A DNA stretch of 64,000 nucleotides from NCBI RefSeq assembly GCF_000730605.1, contig NZ_BBIS01000048.1, forward strand, positions 1 to 64,000. Reading direction: 5' to 3'. A model generated the notes under the pieces. That model had not been told where the DNA came from and did no database searches. It was given only the letters and a program-made list of their open reading frames with translations. The translations under genes were made by a program, and so were the position numbers. Below are positions 21,778 to 32,994 of the stretch, piece after piece. The first letter of the stretch is position 1; each line of letters begins with the position of its first letter. This DNA is from Pseudomonas monteilii NBRC 103158 = DSM 14164. GTDB lineage: Bacteria; Pseudomonadota; Gammaproteobacteria; Pseudomonadales; Pseudomonadaceae.

Positions 21778-22404
21778 GTGGTACAACGTTCCAAAAGCAG
21801 CGCAAACTGGCTGCGAGAGCATTTCAACGATCCTTTTGTGAAGCAGGCGCAGAAGGATGGCTACCGTTCGCGTGCGAGCTACAAACTGCTTGAGATCCAG
21901 GAAAAGGACCGCCTGATCCGTCCAGGCATGAGCGTAATCGACCTCGGTGCGGCCCCGGGAGGCTGGTCACAGGTGACCAGTCGTCTGATTGGTGGTCAGG
22001 GCCGGCTGATCGCGTCCGACATCCTGGAAATGGACTCGATTGCCGATGTGACCTTCATCCAGGGCGATTTCACCCACGACGAAGTCCTACAGCGCATTCT
22101 CGAAGCGGTCGGTGATTCGCACGTAGACCTTGTGATTTCCGACATGGCCCCCAATATGAGTGGTACGCCTGCGGTGGACATACCGCGCGCCATGTTCCTC
22201 TGCGAGCTGGCCCTCGATCTGGCGACCCGCGTGCTCAAGCCCGGCGGCGACTTCCTGATCAAGATTTTCCAGGGTGAAGGTTTTGACGTGTACCTGAAGG
22301 ACGTGCGCAGCAAGTTCGACAAGGTGCAGATGCGCAAGCCGTCGTCGTCGCGGGATCGTTCCCGTGAGCAATACCTGTTGGGCAGGGGCTTCAAAGGGGC
22401 GTGA
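21778..22404 (+). CDS. rlmE: 23S rRNA (U2552) 2'-O-methyltransferase
   Basis: A 208-residue FtsJ/RrmJ SAM methyltransferase acting on the A-loop of 23S rRNA. It has the SAM-binding motif [12 protein letters not shown] (55-66) and catalytic residues Lys36 (SYKLLEI), Asp122 (SDMAPNMSG) and Lys162 (LIKIFQGEG). The start is GTG at 21778, with GAGGTG just upstream. ftsH follows after 194 bases, as in E. coli. Confidence 0.96.
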
Positions 22405-22418
22405 AAGGTGTCAAGCGG

Positions 22419-22449
22419 GGTGGCCGATAGTTAATTCCAATCGGCCACC
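22419..22449 (+). other. hairpin between rlmE and ftsH
   Basis: Perfect 10-bp stem GGTGGCCGAT / ATCGGCCACC with an 11-base loop, 14 bases after rlmE. No U-run follows. It is probably a transcript 3' end or processing element within the 194-base gap. I could not find a clear sigma-32 promoter for ftsH. Confidence 0.5.
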
Positions 22450-22598
22450 GCGTCAGGATTGTCCGAACTTCGTGTAGTCTAGCTTTCACAAAGGGTTACA
22501 GACGGTGCCTGCGGCTGCGTGGGTAATGTAGTAAGTTAGGGCGATGAATATCATGCGAGGCACGGCTGCGTCGTGCGCCGGCCTCAGAGGGTAGCGAA

Positions 22599-24512
<1,914 letters not shown>

Positions 24513-24520
24513 GGGCATCT

Positions 24521-25372
24521 ATGAGCTCAGTGCAGTACCCGACCCGGTTGCCTTGCGGCAACCGGGTTCTTGATTTGTCGCGTACCCATGTCATGGGTAT
24601 TCTCAATATCACCCCCGATTCCTTTTCCGATGGCGGACGCTTCAGTCAGCGTGACGAGGCTCTGCGCCATGCCGAGGCAATGGTCGCCGCCGGCGCCACG
24701 CTGATCGACATCGGTGGCGAGTCCACGCGCCCTGGTGCGCGGGCGGTATCGGTCACTGAGGAGTTGGAGCGTGTCGCGCCGATGGTCGAGGCAATCAATA
24801 GCCGCCTCGATGTGGTCATCTCGGTCGACACTTCTACACCTGCCGTCATCCGTGAATCGGCCCGTCTCGGTGCCGGGCTCATCAATGACGTGCGCGCCCT
24901 GGAGCGCGATGGGGCTCTGGACGCTGCGGCGGATACCGGCCTGCCGGTGTGCCTCATGCACATGCGTGGCGAGCCGGGTAACATGCAGGACGACCCGCAT
25001 TACGATGATGTGACCGCTGACGTTACGCGTTATCTTGAGCAGCGGATGGCCGCCTGTGCGGCGGTGGGCATCGACGCAAACAGAATCATCCTTGACCCGG
25101 GCTTTGGTTTCGCCAAGACACTGGCGCACAACCTGAGCCTGTTCAAGCACATGGAAGCGCTCTATCGCCTTGGGCGCCCGCTGCTGGTGGGCGTTTCACG
25201 AAAGAGCATGATCGGCCTGACGCTGGAACGTCCGGTCGGCGAGCGGTTGTACGGCAGCCTTGCGCTGGCGGCGTTGGCCATGACCAAGGGGGCTAGCATC
25301 CTTCGTGTCCATGACGTGGCTGAAACTGTCGATGTGGTGCGCATGATTGCTGCGGTACAACACGCCGAATAA
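24521..25372 (+). CDS. folP: dihydropteroate synthase
   Basis: A 283-residue TIM-barrel enzyme that condenses p-aminobenzoate with dihydropterin pyrophosphate in folate synthesis; it is the sulfonamide target. Signatures are VMGILNITPDSFSDGG (24-39), GGESTRPGA and GVSRKSMIG. It follows ftsH by 8 bases and precedes glmM by 16, the conserved ftsH-folP-glmM order. Confidence 0.97.
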   Translation: MSSVQYPTRLPCGNRVLDLSRTHVMGILNITPDSFSDGGRFSQRDEALRHAEAMVAAGATLIDIGGESTRPGARAVSVTEELERVAPMVEAINSRLDVVISVDTSTPAVIRESARLGAGLINDVRALERDGALDAAADTGLPVCLMHMRGEPGNMQDDPHYDDVTADVTRYLEQRMAACAAVGIDANRIILDPGFGFAKTLAHNLSLFKHMEALYRLGRPLLVGVSRKSMIGLTLERPVGERLYGSLALAALAMTKGASILRVHDVAETVDVVRMIAAVQHAE

Positions 25373-25388
25373 GAACATTGGAGTCCCT

Positions 25389-26729
25389 ATGAGCAGAAAA
25401 TACTTTGGTACCGACGGCATTCGTGGCCGCGTCGGCGAATACCCGATCACGCCTGACTTCATGCTGAAGCTGGGTTGGGCGGCCGGCATGGCCTTCCGCA
25501 AGCAAGGCCATTGCCGGGTGCTGGTGGGCAAGGACACGCGTATCTCCGGCTACATGTTCGAGTCTGCACTCGAAGCCGGTCTGGCCGCGGCAGGTGCCGA
25601 CGTCATGCTGCTGGGGCCAATGCCTACGCCGGCCATCGCCTATCTGACGCGCACGTTCCATGCCCAGGCTGGCATTGTCATCAGTGCCTCGCACAACCCG
25701 CACGAAGACAACGGCATCAAGTTCTTCTCGGGCCAGGGCACCAAGCTGCCAGACGAAGTCGAGCTGATGATCGAAGAGCTGCTCGACCAGCCGATGACCG
25801 TGGTCGACTCGGGCAAGTTGGGCAAGGTTTCGCGCATCAACGACGCTGCCGGCCGTTATATCGAGTTCTGCAAGAGCAGCGTACCCACGGGTACTGGCTT
25901 TGAAGGCCTCAAGCTGGTGGTCGATTGCGCCCACGGTGCCACCTACAAGGTTGCGCCGAGCGTGTTCCGTGAGTTGGGTGCCGACGTGACCGTGCTGCAT
26001 GCGCAGCCGGATGGCCTTAACATCAACGAAGGTTGCGGCTCGACGCACATCGAATCGCTGCAGGCCGCCGTGCTGGTGGGGCATGCCGACCTCGGTATCG
26101 CCTTCGACGGAGACGGCGATCGCGTGTTGATGGTCGACCACACCGGCGCCATCGTCGATGGTGACGAGTTGCTGTTCATCATCGCCCGGGATCTGCGCGA
26201 CCGCGGCAAGCTGCAGGGCGGGGTAGTGGGCACGCTGATGAGCAACCTGGGCCTGGAGCTGGCGCTGAAGGACCTGGATATCCCGTTCGTGCGGGCCAAG
26301 GTCGGTGACCGTTACGTCATGGCCGAGCTGCTTGAGCGTGAGTGGCTGGTCGGCGGTGAAAACTCCGGCCACGTCGTGTGCTGCAACCACACCACTACCG
26401 GTGATGCGATCATCGCCGCGCTGCAGGTGCTGATGGCGCTCAAGCGCCGTGGCGAAACCCTTGCCCAGGCCCGCCAGGCCCTGCGCAAGTGCCCACAGGT
26501 GCTGATCAACGTGCGCTTCGGCGCCAGCAAGGTCGACCCGCTGGAGCACCCGGCTGTCAAGGAAGCCAGTGCCAAGGTGACCGAGGCGTTGGCGGGTCGT
26601 GGCCGTGTGCTGTTGCGCAAATCCGGTACCGAGCCGCTGGTTCGGGTCATGGTCGAGGGCGAGGACGAAAACCAGGTGCGGATGCACGCTGAAGCGCTGG
26701 CCAAACTGGTCGGCGAAGTTTGTGTCTGA
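25389..26729 (+). CDS. glmM: phosphoglucosamine mutase
   Basis: A 446-residue enzyme converting glucosamine-6-phosphate to glucosamine-1-phosphate for UDP-GlcNAc, hence peptidoglycan and LPS. It has the active-site phosphoserine loop ISASHNPHEDNGIKFF with Ser101, the metal loop AFDGDGDR, and the C-terminal phosphate loop RKSGTEPLVRVM. The ATG at 25389 gives the standard MSRKYFGTDGIRG start and follows a GGAG. Confidence 0.98.
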   Translation: MSRKYFGTDGIRGRVGEYPITPDFMLKLGWAAGMAFRKQGHCRVLVGKDTRISGYMFESALEAGLAAAGADVMLLGPMPTPAIAYLTRTFHAQAGIVISASHNPHEDNGIKFFSGQGTKLPDEVELMIEELLDQPMTVVDSGKLGKVSRINDAAGRYIEFCKSSVPTGTGFEGLKLVVDCAHGATYKVAPSVFRELGADVTVLHAQPDGLNINEGCGSTHIESLQAAVLVGHADLGIAFDGDGDRVLMVDHTGAIVDGDELLFIIARDLRDRGKLQGGVVGTLMSNLGLELALKDLDIPFVRAKVGDRYVMAELLEREWLVGGENSGHVVCCNHTTTGDAIIAALQVLMALKRRGETLAQARQALRKCPQVLINVRFGASKVDPLEHPAVKEASAKVTEALAGRGRVLLRKSGTEPLVRVMVEGEDENQVRMHAEALAKLVGEVCV

Positions 26730-26741
26730 AGGCGCTTGCCA

Positions 26742-26770
26742 GCGCAGATCTGGTTGGGTAAGATCTGCGC
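26742..26770 (+). other. hairpin between glmM and tpiA
   Basis: Perfect 10-bp stem GCGCAGATCT / AGATCTGCGC with a 9-base loop in the 65-base gap. There is no U-run; it may stabilise the glmM transcript or reduce read-through. Confidence 0.5.
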
Positions 26771-26794
26771 CCACTTTGACCGACGAGGTAAAGC

Positions 26795-27550
26795 ATGCGT
26801 CGCCCTATGGTAGCTGGTAACTGGAAGATGCACGGTACCCGCGCTAGCGTCGCTGAGCTGACCAAAGGCTTGAGTAATCTCGCCTTGCCGAGCGGAGTGG
26901 AAGTCGCGGTATTTCCGCCGGCCTTGTTCATCAATCAAGTGATTGATGGCCTGGCAGGTAAAGAAATTACTGTTGGCGCACAGAATTCTGCTGTACAACC
27001 CGAACAGGGTGCGCTGACCGGGGAAGTTGCTCCCGAGCAGCTGGTTGAAGCGGGTTGCAAGTTGGTGTTGATTGGTCATTCGGAGCGTCGCCAGATCATT
27101 GGTGAAACCGACGAAGTGCTCAATCGCAAGTTTGCAGCAGCGCAGGCCAAAGGTTTGAAGCCAGTGCTTTGCATCGGGGAAACCCTTGAAGAGCGCGAGG
27201 CTGGCAAGACGCTTGAAGTTGTCGGGCGTCAACTAAGCAGTATCATCGAAGCATTCGGTGTTAAGGCTTTTGCCAATGCAGTAATTGCTTATGAGCCTGT
27301 ATGGGCCATCGGCACTGGCCTGACGGCCACGCCTCAGCAGGCCCAGGATGTGCATGCCGCCATCCGCGGCCAGCTGGCGGCAGAAGATGCTGAAGTGGCT
27401 GCGAAGGTGCAGTTGCTCTACGGCGGCAGCGTGAAGGCGGCCAATGCGGCCGAACTGTTCGGCATGCCGGATATCGATGGGGGTCTCATTGGTGGGGCTT
27501 CCCTGAACGCAGACGAATTCGGTGCAATTTGTCGCGCCGCAGGAAACTGA
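26795..27550 (+). CDS. tpiA: triosephosphate isomerase
   Basis: A 251-residue TIM-barrel enzyme interconverting dihydroxyacetone phosphate and glyceraldehyde-3-phosphate. Catalytic residues are Asn9 and Lys11 (GNWKMHG), His95 (IGHSERR) and Glu167 (AYEPVWAIGTG). Length is normal. By eye, tpiA and secG use more A/T at third positions than their neighbours. secG starts 4 bases after its stop. Confidence 0.98.
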   Translation: MRRPMVAGNWKMHGTRASVAELTKGLSNLALPSGVEVAVFPPALFINQVIDGLAGKEITVGAQNSAVQPEQGALTGEVAPEQLVEAGCKLVLIGHSERRQIIGETDEVLNRKFAAAQAKGLKPVLCIGETLEEREAGKTLEVVGRQLSSIIEAFGVKAFANAVIAYEPVWAIGTGLTATPQQAQDVHAAIRGQLAAEDAEVAAKVQLLYGGSVKAANAAELFGMPDIDGGLIGGASLNADEFGAICRAAGN

Positions 27551-27554
27551 ACAA

Positions 27555-27953
27555 ATGCTGGAAACAGTCATCGTTGTTTTTCATCTGTTGGCAGCGCTGT
27601 CGCTAGTAGTGCTGGTTCTGTTGCAACAGGGTAAGGGTGCTGAAGCAGGTGCATCTTTCGGCGCGGGTGCCTCAAACACCGTGTTCGGAAGCCAGGGCTC
27701 TGCAACGTTCCTAAGTAAATTAACTGCTATACTCGCTGCCACTTTCTTTTTGACAGCACTTGGGTTAGGATACTTCGCGAAGCAACAAGCTCACCAGCTT
27801 AGCCAAGCAGGTCTTCCAGATCCAGCAGTGCTAGAAGTGAAAGAGCCGCAAAAACCGGCAGTTAATGATGATGTACCGGTGCTCCAGCAGCAGAAGAGTG
27901 AAACCACCAGCAACTCGGGTGATGTACCTCCTCCGGCACAAGAGCAGAAGTAA
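27555..27953 (+). CDS. secG: protein translocase subunit SecG
   Basis: A 132-residue accessory subunit of the SecYEG channel. Two membrane segments are visible (TVIVVFHLLAALSLVVLVLL and TAILAATFFLTALGLGYF) separated by the Gly/Ala-rich loop with FGAGASNTVFGSQG. The C-terminal tail (from ~90) is Gln/Pro-rich and longer than in E. coli. The ATG at 27555 gives the canonical MLETVIVV start. Confidence 0.96.
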   Translation: MLETVIVVFHLLAALSLVVLVLLQQGKGAEAGASFGAGASNTVFGSQGSATFLSKLTAILAATFFLTALGLGYFAKQQAHQLSQAGLPDPAVLEVKEPQKPAVNDDVPVLQQQKSETTSNSGDVPPPAQEQK

Positions 27954-27974
27954 CGGGTTTCAAGTAGTAGTATT

Positions 27975-28060
27975 GCCGAGGTGGTGGAATTGGTAGACAC
28001 GCAACCTTGAGGTGGTTGTGCCCATAGGGTGTAGGGGTTCGAGTCCCCTTCTCGGTACCA
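27975..28060 (+). tRNA. tRNA-Leu (anticodon GAG)
   Basis: An 86-base class II tRNA with encoded CCA. Acceptor 5' GCCGAGG pairs with the 3' CTCGGT segment, the D-loop contains AATTGGTAGAC, the anticodon loop TTGAGGT is closed by CAACC/GGTTG, there is a long variable arm, and the T-arm contains GGTTCGAGTCC. It lies 21 bases after secG, the usual position in gammaproteobacteria. Confidence 0.97.
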
Positions 28061-28073
28061 ATTAAAGCTTGAG

Positions 28074-28096
28074 AGCCCGCTTTAGCGGGCTTTCTT
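28074..28096 (+). terminator. terminator after tRNA-Leu
   Basis: Stem AGCCCGC / GCGGGCT with a TTTA loop followed by TTCTT. Confidence 0.8.
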
Positions 28097-28114
28097 GCAG
28101 GTGAAGGTTCTGAT

Positions 28115-28144
28115 TTGACCCTCAATAGGGTTCGGTCTTATACT
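28115..28144 (+). promoter_or_regulatory. sigma-70 promoter of initiator tRNA
   Basis: -35 TTGACC (28115-28120), 18-base spacer, -10 TATACT (28139-28144), followed by a GC-rich discriminator (GCCCC) typical of stringently controlled stable-RNA promoters. It lies 16 bases before the tRNA. Confidence 0.75.
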
Positions 28145-28160
28145 TTTGCCCCAGCTTTGT

Positions 28161-28237
<77 letters not shown>

Positions 28238-28247
28238 GCTTCAGCGG

Positions 28248-28270
28248 AGCCCCTTTTCAGGGGCTTTTTG
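28248..28270 (+). terminator. terminator after tRNA-fMet
   Basis: Stem AGCCCC / GGGGCT with a 6-base loop followed by a T-run. Confidence 0.82.
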
Positions 28271-28288
28271 CTAACCGAACAGTTTTCG

Positions 28289-28339
28289 GCGTCGTTGTCC
28301 AACGGCGCTTTCAGGGATGGGCGCTTTGCCCATTTTTTA
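28289..28339 (+). promoter_or_regulatory. rimP leader with a second terminator-like hairpin
   Basis: A GC-rich stem (28289-28297 with 28300-28308) is followed by the intrinsic-terminator shape ATGGGC-GCTTT-GCCCAT plus a T-run (28317-28338), ending just 29 bases before the rimP start. A terminator this close to the operon's first gene suggests premature-termination control, as described for the rimP leader of enterobacteria. Homology to that leader is not shown here. Confidence 0.6.
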
Positions 28340-28367
28340 TTTGCACAGCATGCACGAGGGGGTTCAG

Positions 28368-28826
28368 GTGTCGAGCAAGCTAGAACAGTTGCAGGCCTTG
28401 TTGGCCCCGGTTGTCGAGGGTCTGGGCTATCAGTGCTGGGGGATCGAGTTCGTTTCCCAGGGTAAGCATTCGGTACTGCGCATCTACATCGACAAGGAAG
28501 GTGGCATCCTGGTGGACGACTGCGAAGCGGTCAGCCGTCAGGCCAGCGCAATCCTCGATGTGGAAGATCCAATCAGCAGTGAGTACACCCTCGAGGTGTC
28601 TTCTCCAGGCATGGATCGCCCACTGTTCACTCTGGAACAGTTTGCCTCGCATGCCGGCGAACAAGTGAAGATCAAGCTGCGCTCACCCTTCGAGGGTCGT
28701 CGTAACTTCCAGGGCCTTCTCCGCGGTGTGGAGGAGCAGGATGTGGTGGTCCAGGTGGACAACCAGGAGTTCCTGTTGCCGATCGACTCGATCGACAAGG
28801 CCAATATTATTCCCAGTTTTGACTGA
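28368..28826 (+). CDS. rimP: ribosome maturation factor RimP
   Basis: A 152-residue 30S assembly factor with an N-terminal alpha/beta domain (LEQLQALLAPVVEGLGYQCW) and a C-terminal SH3-like barrel. The motif EVSSPGMDRPL is diagnostic. The start is GTG at 28368 (VSSKLEQL), with CGAGGGGG about 8 bases upstream; an ATG 11 codons earlier would overlap that ribosome site and the leader hairpin. It is the first gene of the rimP-nusA-infB operon. Confidence 0.95.
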   Translation: MSSKLEQLQALLAPVVEGLGYQCWGIEFVSQGKHSVLRIYIDKEGGILVDDCEAVSRQASAILDVEDPISSEYTLEVSSPGMDRPLFTLEQFASHAGEQVKIKLRSPFEGRRNFQGLLRGVEEQDVVVQVDNQEFLLPIDSIDKANIIPSFD

Positions 28827-28834
28827 GACGTGCC

Positions 28835-28858
28835 GGGCCCGGTGAACTGTCCGGGCCC
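28835..28858 (+). other. hairpin between rimP and nusA
   Basis: Perfect 8-bp stem GGGCCCGG / CCGGGCCC with an 8-base loop, without a U-run. It may be an RNase-processing or mRNA-stability stem inside the operon. Confidence 0.5.
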
Positions 28859-28885
28859 AATGGCTTGCGCAAGGCGAGGCGTACG

Positions 28886-30367
28886 ATGAGCAAAGAAGTA
28901 CTGCTGGTTGTTGAATCGGTATCCAACGAAAAAGGTGTACCGCCCGGCGTCATTTTCGAAGCGCTGGAAGTGGCCCTGGCCACTGCAACCAAAAAACGTT
29001 TTGAAGACGAAGTCGACCTGCGTGTGGAAATCAACCGCCACACCGGTAGCTACGAGACTTTCCGTCGCTGGACCGTGGTCGACGAAGCTGATCTTGATGA
29101 TCCGGCAATCGAGACCTGGCTGGACAAGATCAAGGACACCCACCCTGAAGCCAAGGTCGGTGACGTGATCGAGGAGAAGATCGAGTCCATCGAGTTCGGT
29201 CGTATCGCCGCCCAGACCGCCAAGCAGGTCATCGTGCAGAAGGTACGTGAGGCCGAGCGTGCGCAGGTGGTCGATGCTTACCGTGAGCGCGTGGGCGAGA
29301 TCATCTCCGGCACCGTCAAAAAGGTTACCCGCGACAACGTGATCGTTGACCTGGGCAACAACGCCGAGGCCCTGCTGGCCCGCGAAGACATCATTCCGCG
29401 CGAAACCTTCCGTGTTGGTGTGCGCCTGCGTGCGCTGCTCAAGGAAATTCGCACCGAAAACCGTGGCCCACAGCTGATCCTGTCGCGCACCGCGCCGCAG
29501 ATGCTGATCGAGCTTTTCCGCATTGAAGTGCCGGAAATTGCCGAGGGCCTGATCGAAGTCATGGCTGCTTCCCGTGATCCGGGTTCGCGAGCCAAGATCG
29601 CCGTCCGCTCCAAGGACAAGCGCATCGACCCGCAAGGCGCCTGCATCGGCATGCGTGGTTCGCGCGTCCAGGCCGTATCCGGGGAGCTGGGTGGTGAGCG
29701 TGTGGATATCGTCCTGTGGGACGATAACCCGGCGCAGTTTGTCATCAACGCCATGTCGCCGGCTGAAGTCGCGGCGATCATCGTTGATGAAGATGCCCAT
29801 GCCATGGACATCGCCGTCGCCGAGGATAACCTGGCTCAGGCCATTGGCCGTGGTGGTCAGAACGTTCGCCTGGCCAGTCAGCTGACCGGCTGGACCCTGA
29901 ACGTGATGACCGAGAAGGACATCCAGGCCAAGCAGCAGGCCGAAACCGGTGACATCCTGCGCAATTTCATCGATGAGCTGGAAGTCGACGAGGAGCTGGC
30001 CCAAGTGCTGGTCGACGAAGGCTTCACCAGCCTCGAAGAAATTGCCTACGTACCGTTGGAAGAAATGCTCAACATCGATGGCTTTGACGAAGATATCGTC
30101 AATGAGCTCCGCGCTCGAGCCAAGGACCGTTTGTTGACCAAGGCCATCGCTACCGAAGAAAAACTGGCAGACGCCCACCCGGCCGAAGACTTGCTCTCCC
30201 TTGAGGGCATGGACAAGGACCTGGCGGCTGAACTGGCGGTGCGCGGCGTGGTTAACCGCGAAGACCTGGCCGAGCAGTCGATCGACGATCTGCTCGACAT
30301 CGACGGCATCGACGAAGAGCGTGCCGGCAAGTTGATCATGGCCGCCCGAGCCCATTGGTTCGAGTAA
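28886..30367 (+). CDS. nusA: transcription termination/antitermination protein NusA
   Basis: A 493-residue RNA polymerase-binding factor. It has an N-terminal polymerase-binding domain, an S1 domain (GEIISGTVKKV near 138), two KH domains (GACIGMRGSRVQAV, QAIGRGGQNVRLA), and two C-terminal acidic AR repeats, as in E. coli. I chose the ATG at 28886 after a GAGG; an upstream in-frame TTG would add seven basic residues. infB follows 27 bases later. Confidence 0.98.
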   Translation: MSKEVLLVVESVSNEKGVPPGVIFEALEVALATATKKRFEDEVDLRVEINRHTGSYETFRRWTVVDEADLDDPAIETWLDKIKDTHPEAKVGDVIEEKIESIEFGRIAAQTAKQVIVQKVREAERAQVVDAYRERVGEIISGTVKKVTRDNVIVDLGNNAEALLAREDIIPRETFRVGVRLRALLKEIRTENRGPQLILSRTAPQMLIELFRIEVPEIAEGLIEVMAASRDPGSRAKIAVRSKDKRIDPQGACIGMRGSRVQAVSGELGGERVDIVLWDDNPAQFVINAMSPAEVAAIIVDEDAHAMDIAVAEDNLAQAIGRGGQNVRLASQLTGWTLNVMTEKDIQAKQQAETGDILRNFIDELEVDEELAQVLVDEGFTSLEEIAYVPLEEMLNIDGFDEDIVNELRARAKDRLLTKAIATEEKLADAHPAEDLLSLEGMDKDLAAELAVRGVVNREDLAEQSIDDLLDIDGIDEERAGKLIMAARAHWFE

Positions 30368-30394
30368 TTAGGCGCGGCCTGAGGAGAGAAGTGC

Positions 30395-32935
30395 ATGACG
30401 CAAGTCACGGTGAAAGAACTGGCCCAAGAGGTCGAGGCACCGGTAGAGCGCCTGCTGCAGCAGATGCGTGAGGCAGGTCTGCCGCACACCGACGCCGGTC
30501 AGGTAGTGACCGACAATGAGAAGCAGACCCTGCTGACTCATTTGAAGAGCAGCCACAAAAGCAAGGCGGAAGAGCCGCGCAAGATTACCTTGCAGCGCAA
30601 AACCACCAGTACGCTGCGTGTCGCCGGTAGCAAGAGCATCAGCGTAGAAGTACGCAAGAAGAAAGTATTCGTGCAGCGCAGCCCTGAAGAAATTCAGGCT
30701 GAGCAGAAGCGTGAGCTGGATGAGCGCCGCGCGGCTGAAAATGCCGCTCGCGACAAGGTCGAGGCCGAAGTTCGCCAGCGCAACGAAGAGCAGGCTCGCC
30801 GTCAGGCCGCCGAAGCTGCTGTATCCGCACCTGCGCCAGCCGCCAAGCCTGAGCCTGCGCCTGCCGCTGCTCCGGCCCCGGTAGTCGCCGACGCCCCGGC
30901 GTCCGAAGACGCCGCAGCCCGTGCTGCCGAGCGCAAGAAGGACGAAGCCCGTCGCAACGAAGGCCGTACCCGTGACGAAGACCGTCGTGGCGGCGAGCGT
31001 CGTGGCGAAGCCCCGCGCGTGTCGATCAAGGTCAAGGTCAAGGAGAAGGAAAAGGCTCCGACTCCACGTGCCGCACCGCGCACCACCGATGAAGAAAGCG
31101 ATGGCGTACGCCGTGGCCGCGGTGGCAAGAGCAAGCTGAAGAAGCGCAATCAGCATGGCTTCCAGAACCCGACTGGCCCCATCATCCGTGATGTGACCAT
31201 CGGCGAGACCATCACGGTCTCTGAACTGGCCAACCAGATGTCCGTCAAGGGCGCTGAAGTCGTCAAGTTCATGTTCAAGCTGGGCACCCCGGTTACCATC
31301 AACCAGGTGCTCGACCAGGAAACCGCTCAGCTGATCGCAGAAGAGCTGGGCCACAAGGTCACCCTGGTCAGCGATACCGCACTGGAAGACTCCCTGGCCG
31401 AATCGCTCAAGTTCGAAGGCCAGACCGAGTCGCGTGCACCGGTCGTTACTGTCATGGGTCACGTTGACCACGGTAAGACCTCGCTGCTCGACTACATCCG
31501 TCGTGCCAAGGTGGCTGCTGGCGAAGCCGGTGGTATTACCCAGCACATCGGTGCGTACCACGTGGAAACCGACCGTGGCATGGTCACCTTCCTCGACACC
31601 CCTGGCCACGCCGCGTTTACCGCCATGCGTGCCCGTGGTGCCAAGGCCACCGACATCGTCATCCTGGTGGTGGCGGCGGACGACGGCGTGATGCCGCAAA
31701 CCCGCGAAGCGGTTCAGCATGCCAAGGCAGCTGGCGTTCCGCTGGTGGTTGCAGTGAACAAGATCGACAAGCCGGGTGCCGATCTCGATCGCATCCGCAA
31801 CGAGCTGGCCGTCGAAGGCGTTACCTCCGAGGACTGGGGTGGTGACACGCCGTTCGTCAAGGTTTCGGCGAAGATGGGTACCGGTGTCGACGAGCTGCTC
31901 GAAGCCGTCCTGCTGCAGGCCGAGATTCTCGAACTGACCGCTACCCCGACCGCTCCAGGTCGTGGCGTGGTCGTTGAATCGCGCCTGGACAAGGGCCGCG
32001 GCCCGGTGGCGACCATCCTGGTTCAGGACGGTACCCTGCGTCAGGGCGACATGGTCCTGTGCGGTTCCAACTATGGCCGCGTGCGCGCCATGCTCGACGA
32101 GAACGGCAAGCCTGTGAAGGAAGCCGGCCCGTCGATCCCGGTCGAAATCCTCGGCCTGGACGGTACTCCGGAAGCCGGTGACGAGCTGTCCGTGGTTGCC
32201 GACGAGAAGAAAGCCCGCGAAGTTGCCCTGTTCCGTCAAGGCAAGTACCGCGAGGTCAAGCTGGCCCGTGCTCACGCCGGCAAGCTGGAAAACATCTTCG
32301 AGACCATGGGTCAGGAAGAGAAGAAGACCCTCAACATCGTCCTCAAGACTGACGTGCGTGGTTCCCTGGAAGCACTGCAGGGCTCGCTCGGCAGCCTGGG
32401 CAACGACGAAGTTCAGGTGCGCGTGATTGGTGGCGGCGTCGGTGGTATCACCGAAAGCGACGCCAACCTGGCGCTGGCTTCGAATGCAGTACTGTTCGGC
32501 TTCAACGTGCGTGCCGATGCCGGCGCGCGCAAGATCGTCGAGCAGGAAGGTCTGGATATGCGTTACTACAACGTGATCTACGACATCATCGAAGACGTCA
32601 AGAAGGCCCTGACCGGTATGCTGGGCAGCGATGTTCGCGAGAACATCCTGGGCGTTGCCGAAGTACGTGACGTGTTCCGTTCGCCGAAGTTCGGCGCCAT
32701 CGCTGGCTGTATGGTCATCGAGGGTACCGTGTACCGCAACCGTCCGATCCGTGTACTGCGCGAAGACGTTGTGATCTTCGAAGGCGAGCTGGAATCGCTG
32801 CGTCGCTTCAAGGACGATGCCTCCGAAGTGCGTAACGGCATGGAGTGCGGTATTGGCGTCAAGAGCTACAACGACGTCAAGGTCGGCGACAAGATCGAAG
32901 TCTTCGAGAAAGTCCAGGTTGCTCGTACCCTCTAA
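30395..32935 (+). CDS. infB: translation initiation factor IF-2
   Basis: An 846-residue GTPase that brings fMet-tRNA to the 30S subunit. The long N-terminal region (to ~340) is charged and low-complexity (Ala/Pro/Glu/Arg-rich). It is followed by the G domain with GHVDHGKTS near 355, DTPGHAAF and NKIDKPGA, and then domains II-IV. Alternative internal starts (IF2-beta) are known in E. coli; I did not locate one with certainty. Confidence 0.98.
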   Translation: MTQVTVKELAQEVEAPVERLLQQMREAGLPHTDAGQVVTDNEKQTLLTHLKSSHKSKAEEPRKITLQRKTTSTLRVAGSKSISVEVRKKKVFVQRSPEEIQAEQKRELDERRAAENAARDKVEAEVRQRNEEQARRQAAEAAVSAPAPAAKPEPAPAAAPAPVVADAPASEDAAARAAERKKDEARRNEGRTRDEDRRGGERRGEAPRVSIKVKVKEKEKAPTPRAAPRTTDEESDGVRRGRGGKSKLKKRNQHGFQNPTGPIIRDVTIGETITVSELANQMSVKGAEVVKFMFKLGTPVTINQVLDQETAQLIAEELGHKVTLVSDTALEDSLAESLKFEGQTESRAPVVTVMGHVDHGKTSLLDYIRRAKVAAGEAGGITQHIGAYHVETDRGMVTFLDTPGHAAFTAMRARGAKATDIVILVVAADDGVMPQTREAVQHAKAAGVPLVVAVNKIDKPGADLDRIRNELAVEGVTSEDWGGDTPFVKVSAKMGTGVDELLEAVLLQAEILELTATPTAPGRGVVVESRLDKGRGPVATILVQDGTLRQGDMVLCGSNYGRVRAMLDENGKPVKEAGPSIPVEILGLDGTPEAGDELSVVADEKKAREVALFRQGKYREVKLARAHAGKLENIFETMGQEEKKTLNIVLKTDVRGSLEALQGSLGSLGNDEVQVRVIGGGVGGITESDANLALASNAVLFGFNVRADAGARKIVEQEGLDMRYYNVIYDIIEDVKKALTGMLGSDVRENILGVAEVRDVFRSPKFGAIAGCMVIEGTVYRNRPIRVLREDVVIFEGELESLRRFKDDASEVRNGMECGIGVKSYNDVKVGDKIEVFEKVQVARTL

Positions 32936-32994
32936 GGGTGAGCTGGCTGCAAACCGCTTCTCTACGCGGCGGTTTTCAGCACCTCTACAGGTAG

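Noticed and set aside
27750..27785. TTGACA within secG as a promoter for the tRNA-Leu
   Set aside because: No acceptable -10 at 16-18 bases, and the distance to the tRNA is about 200 bases; transcription from the upstream operon is as likely.
26795..27953. Slightly lower GC of tpiA-secG as a sign of horizontal transfer
   Set aside because: Both genes are in their conserved chromosomal position and are normal length; the shift is mild and judged by eye only.
28538..32275. Two long minus-strand frames antisense to nusA and infB
   Set aside because: Composition shadows of highly expressed genes with domain-level evidence on the plus strand.
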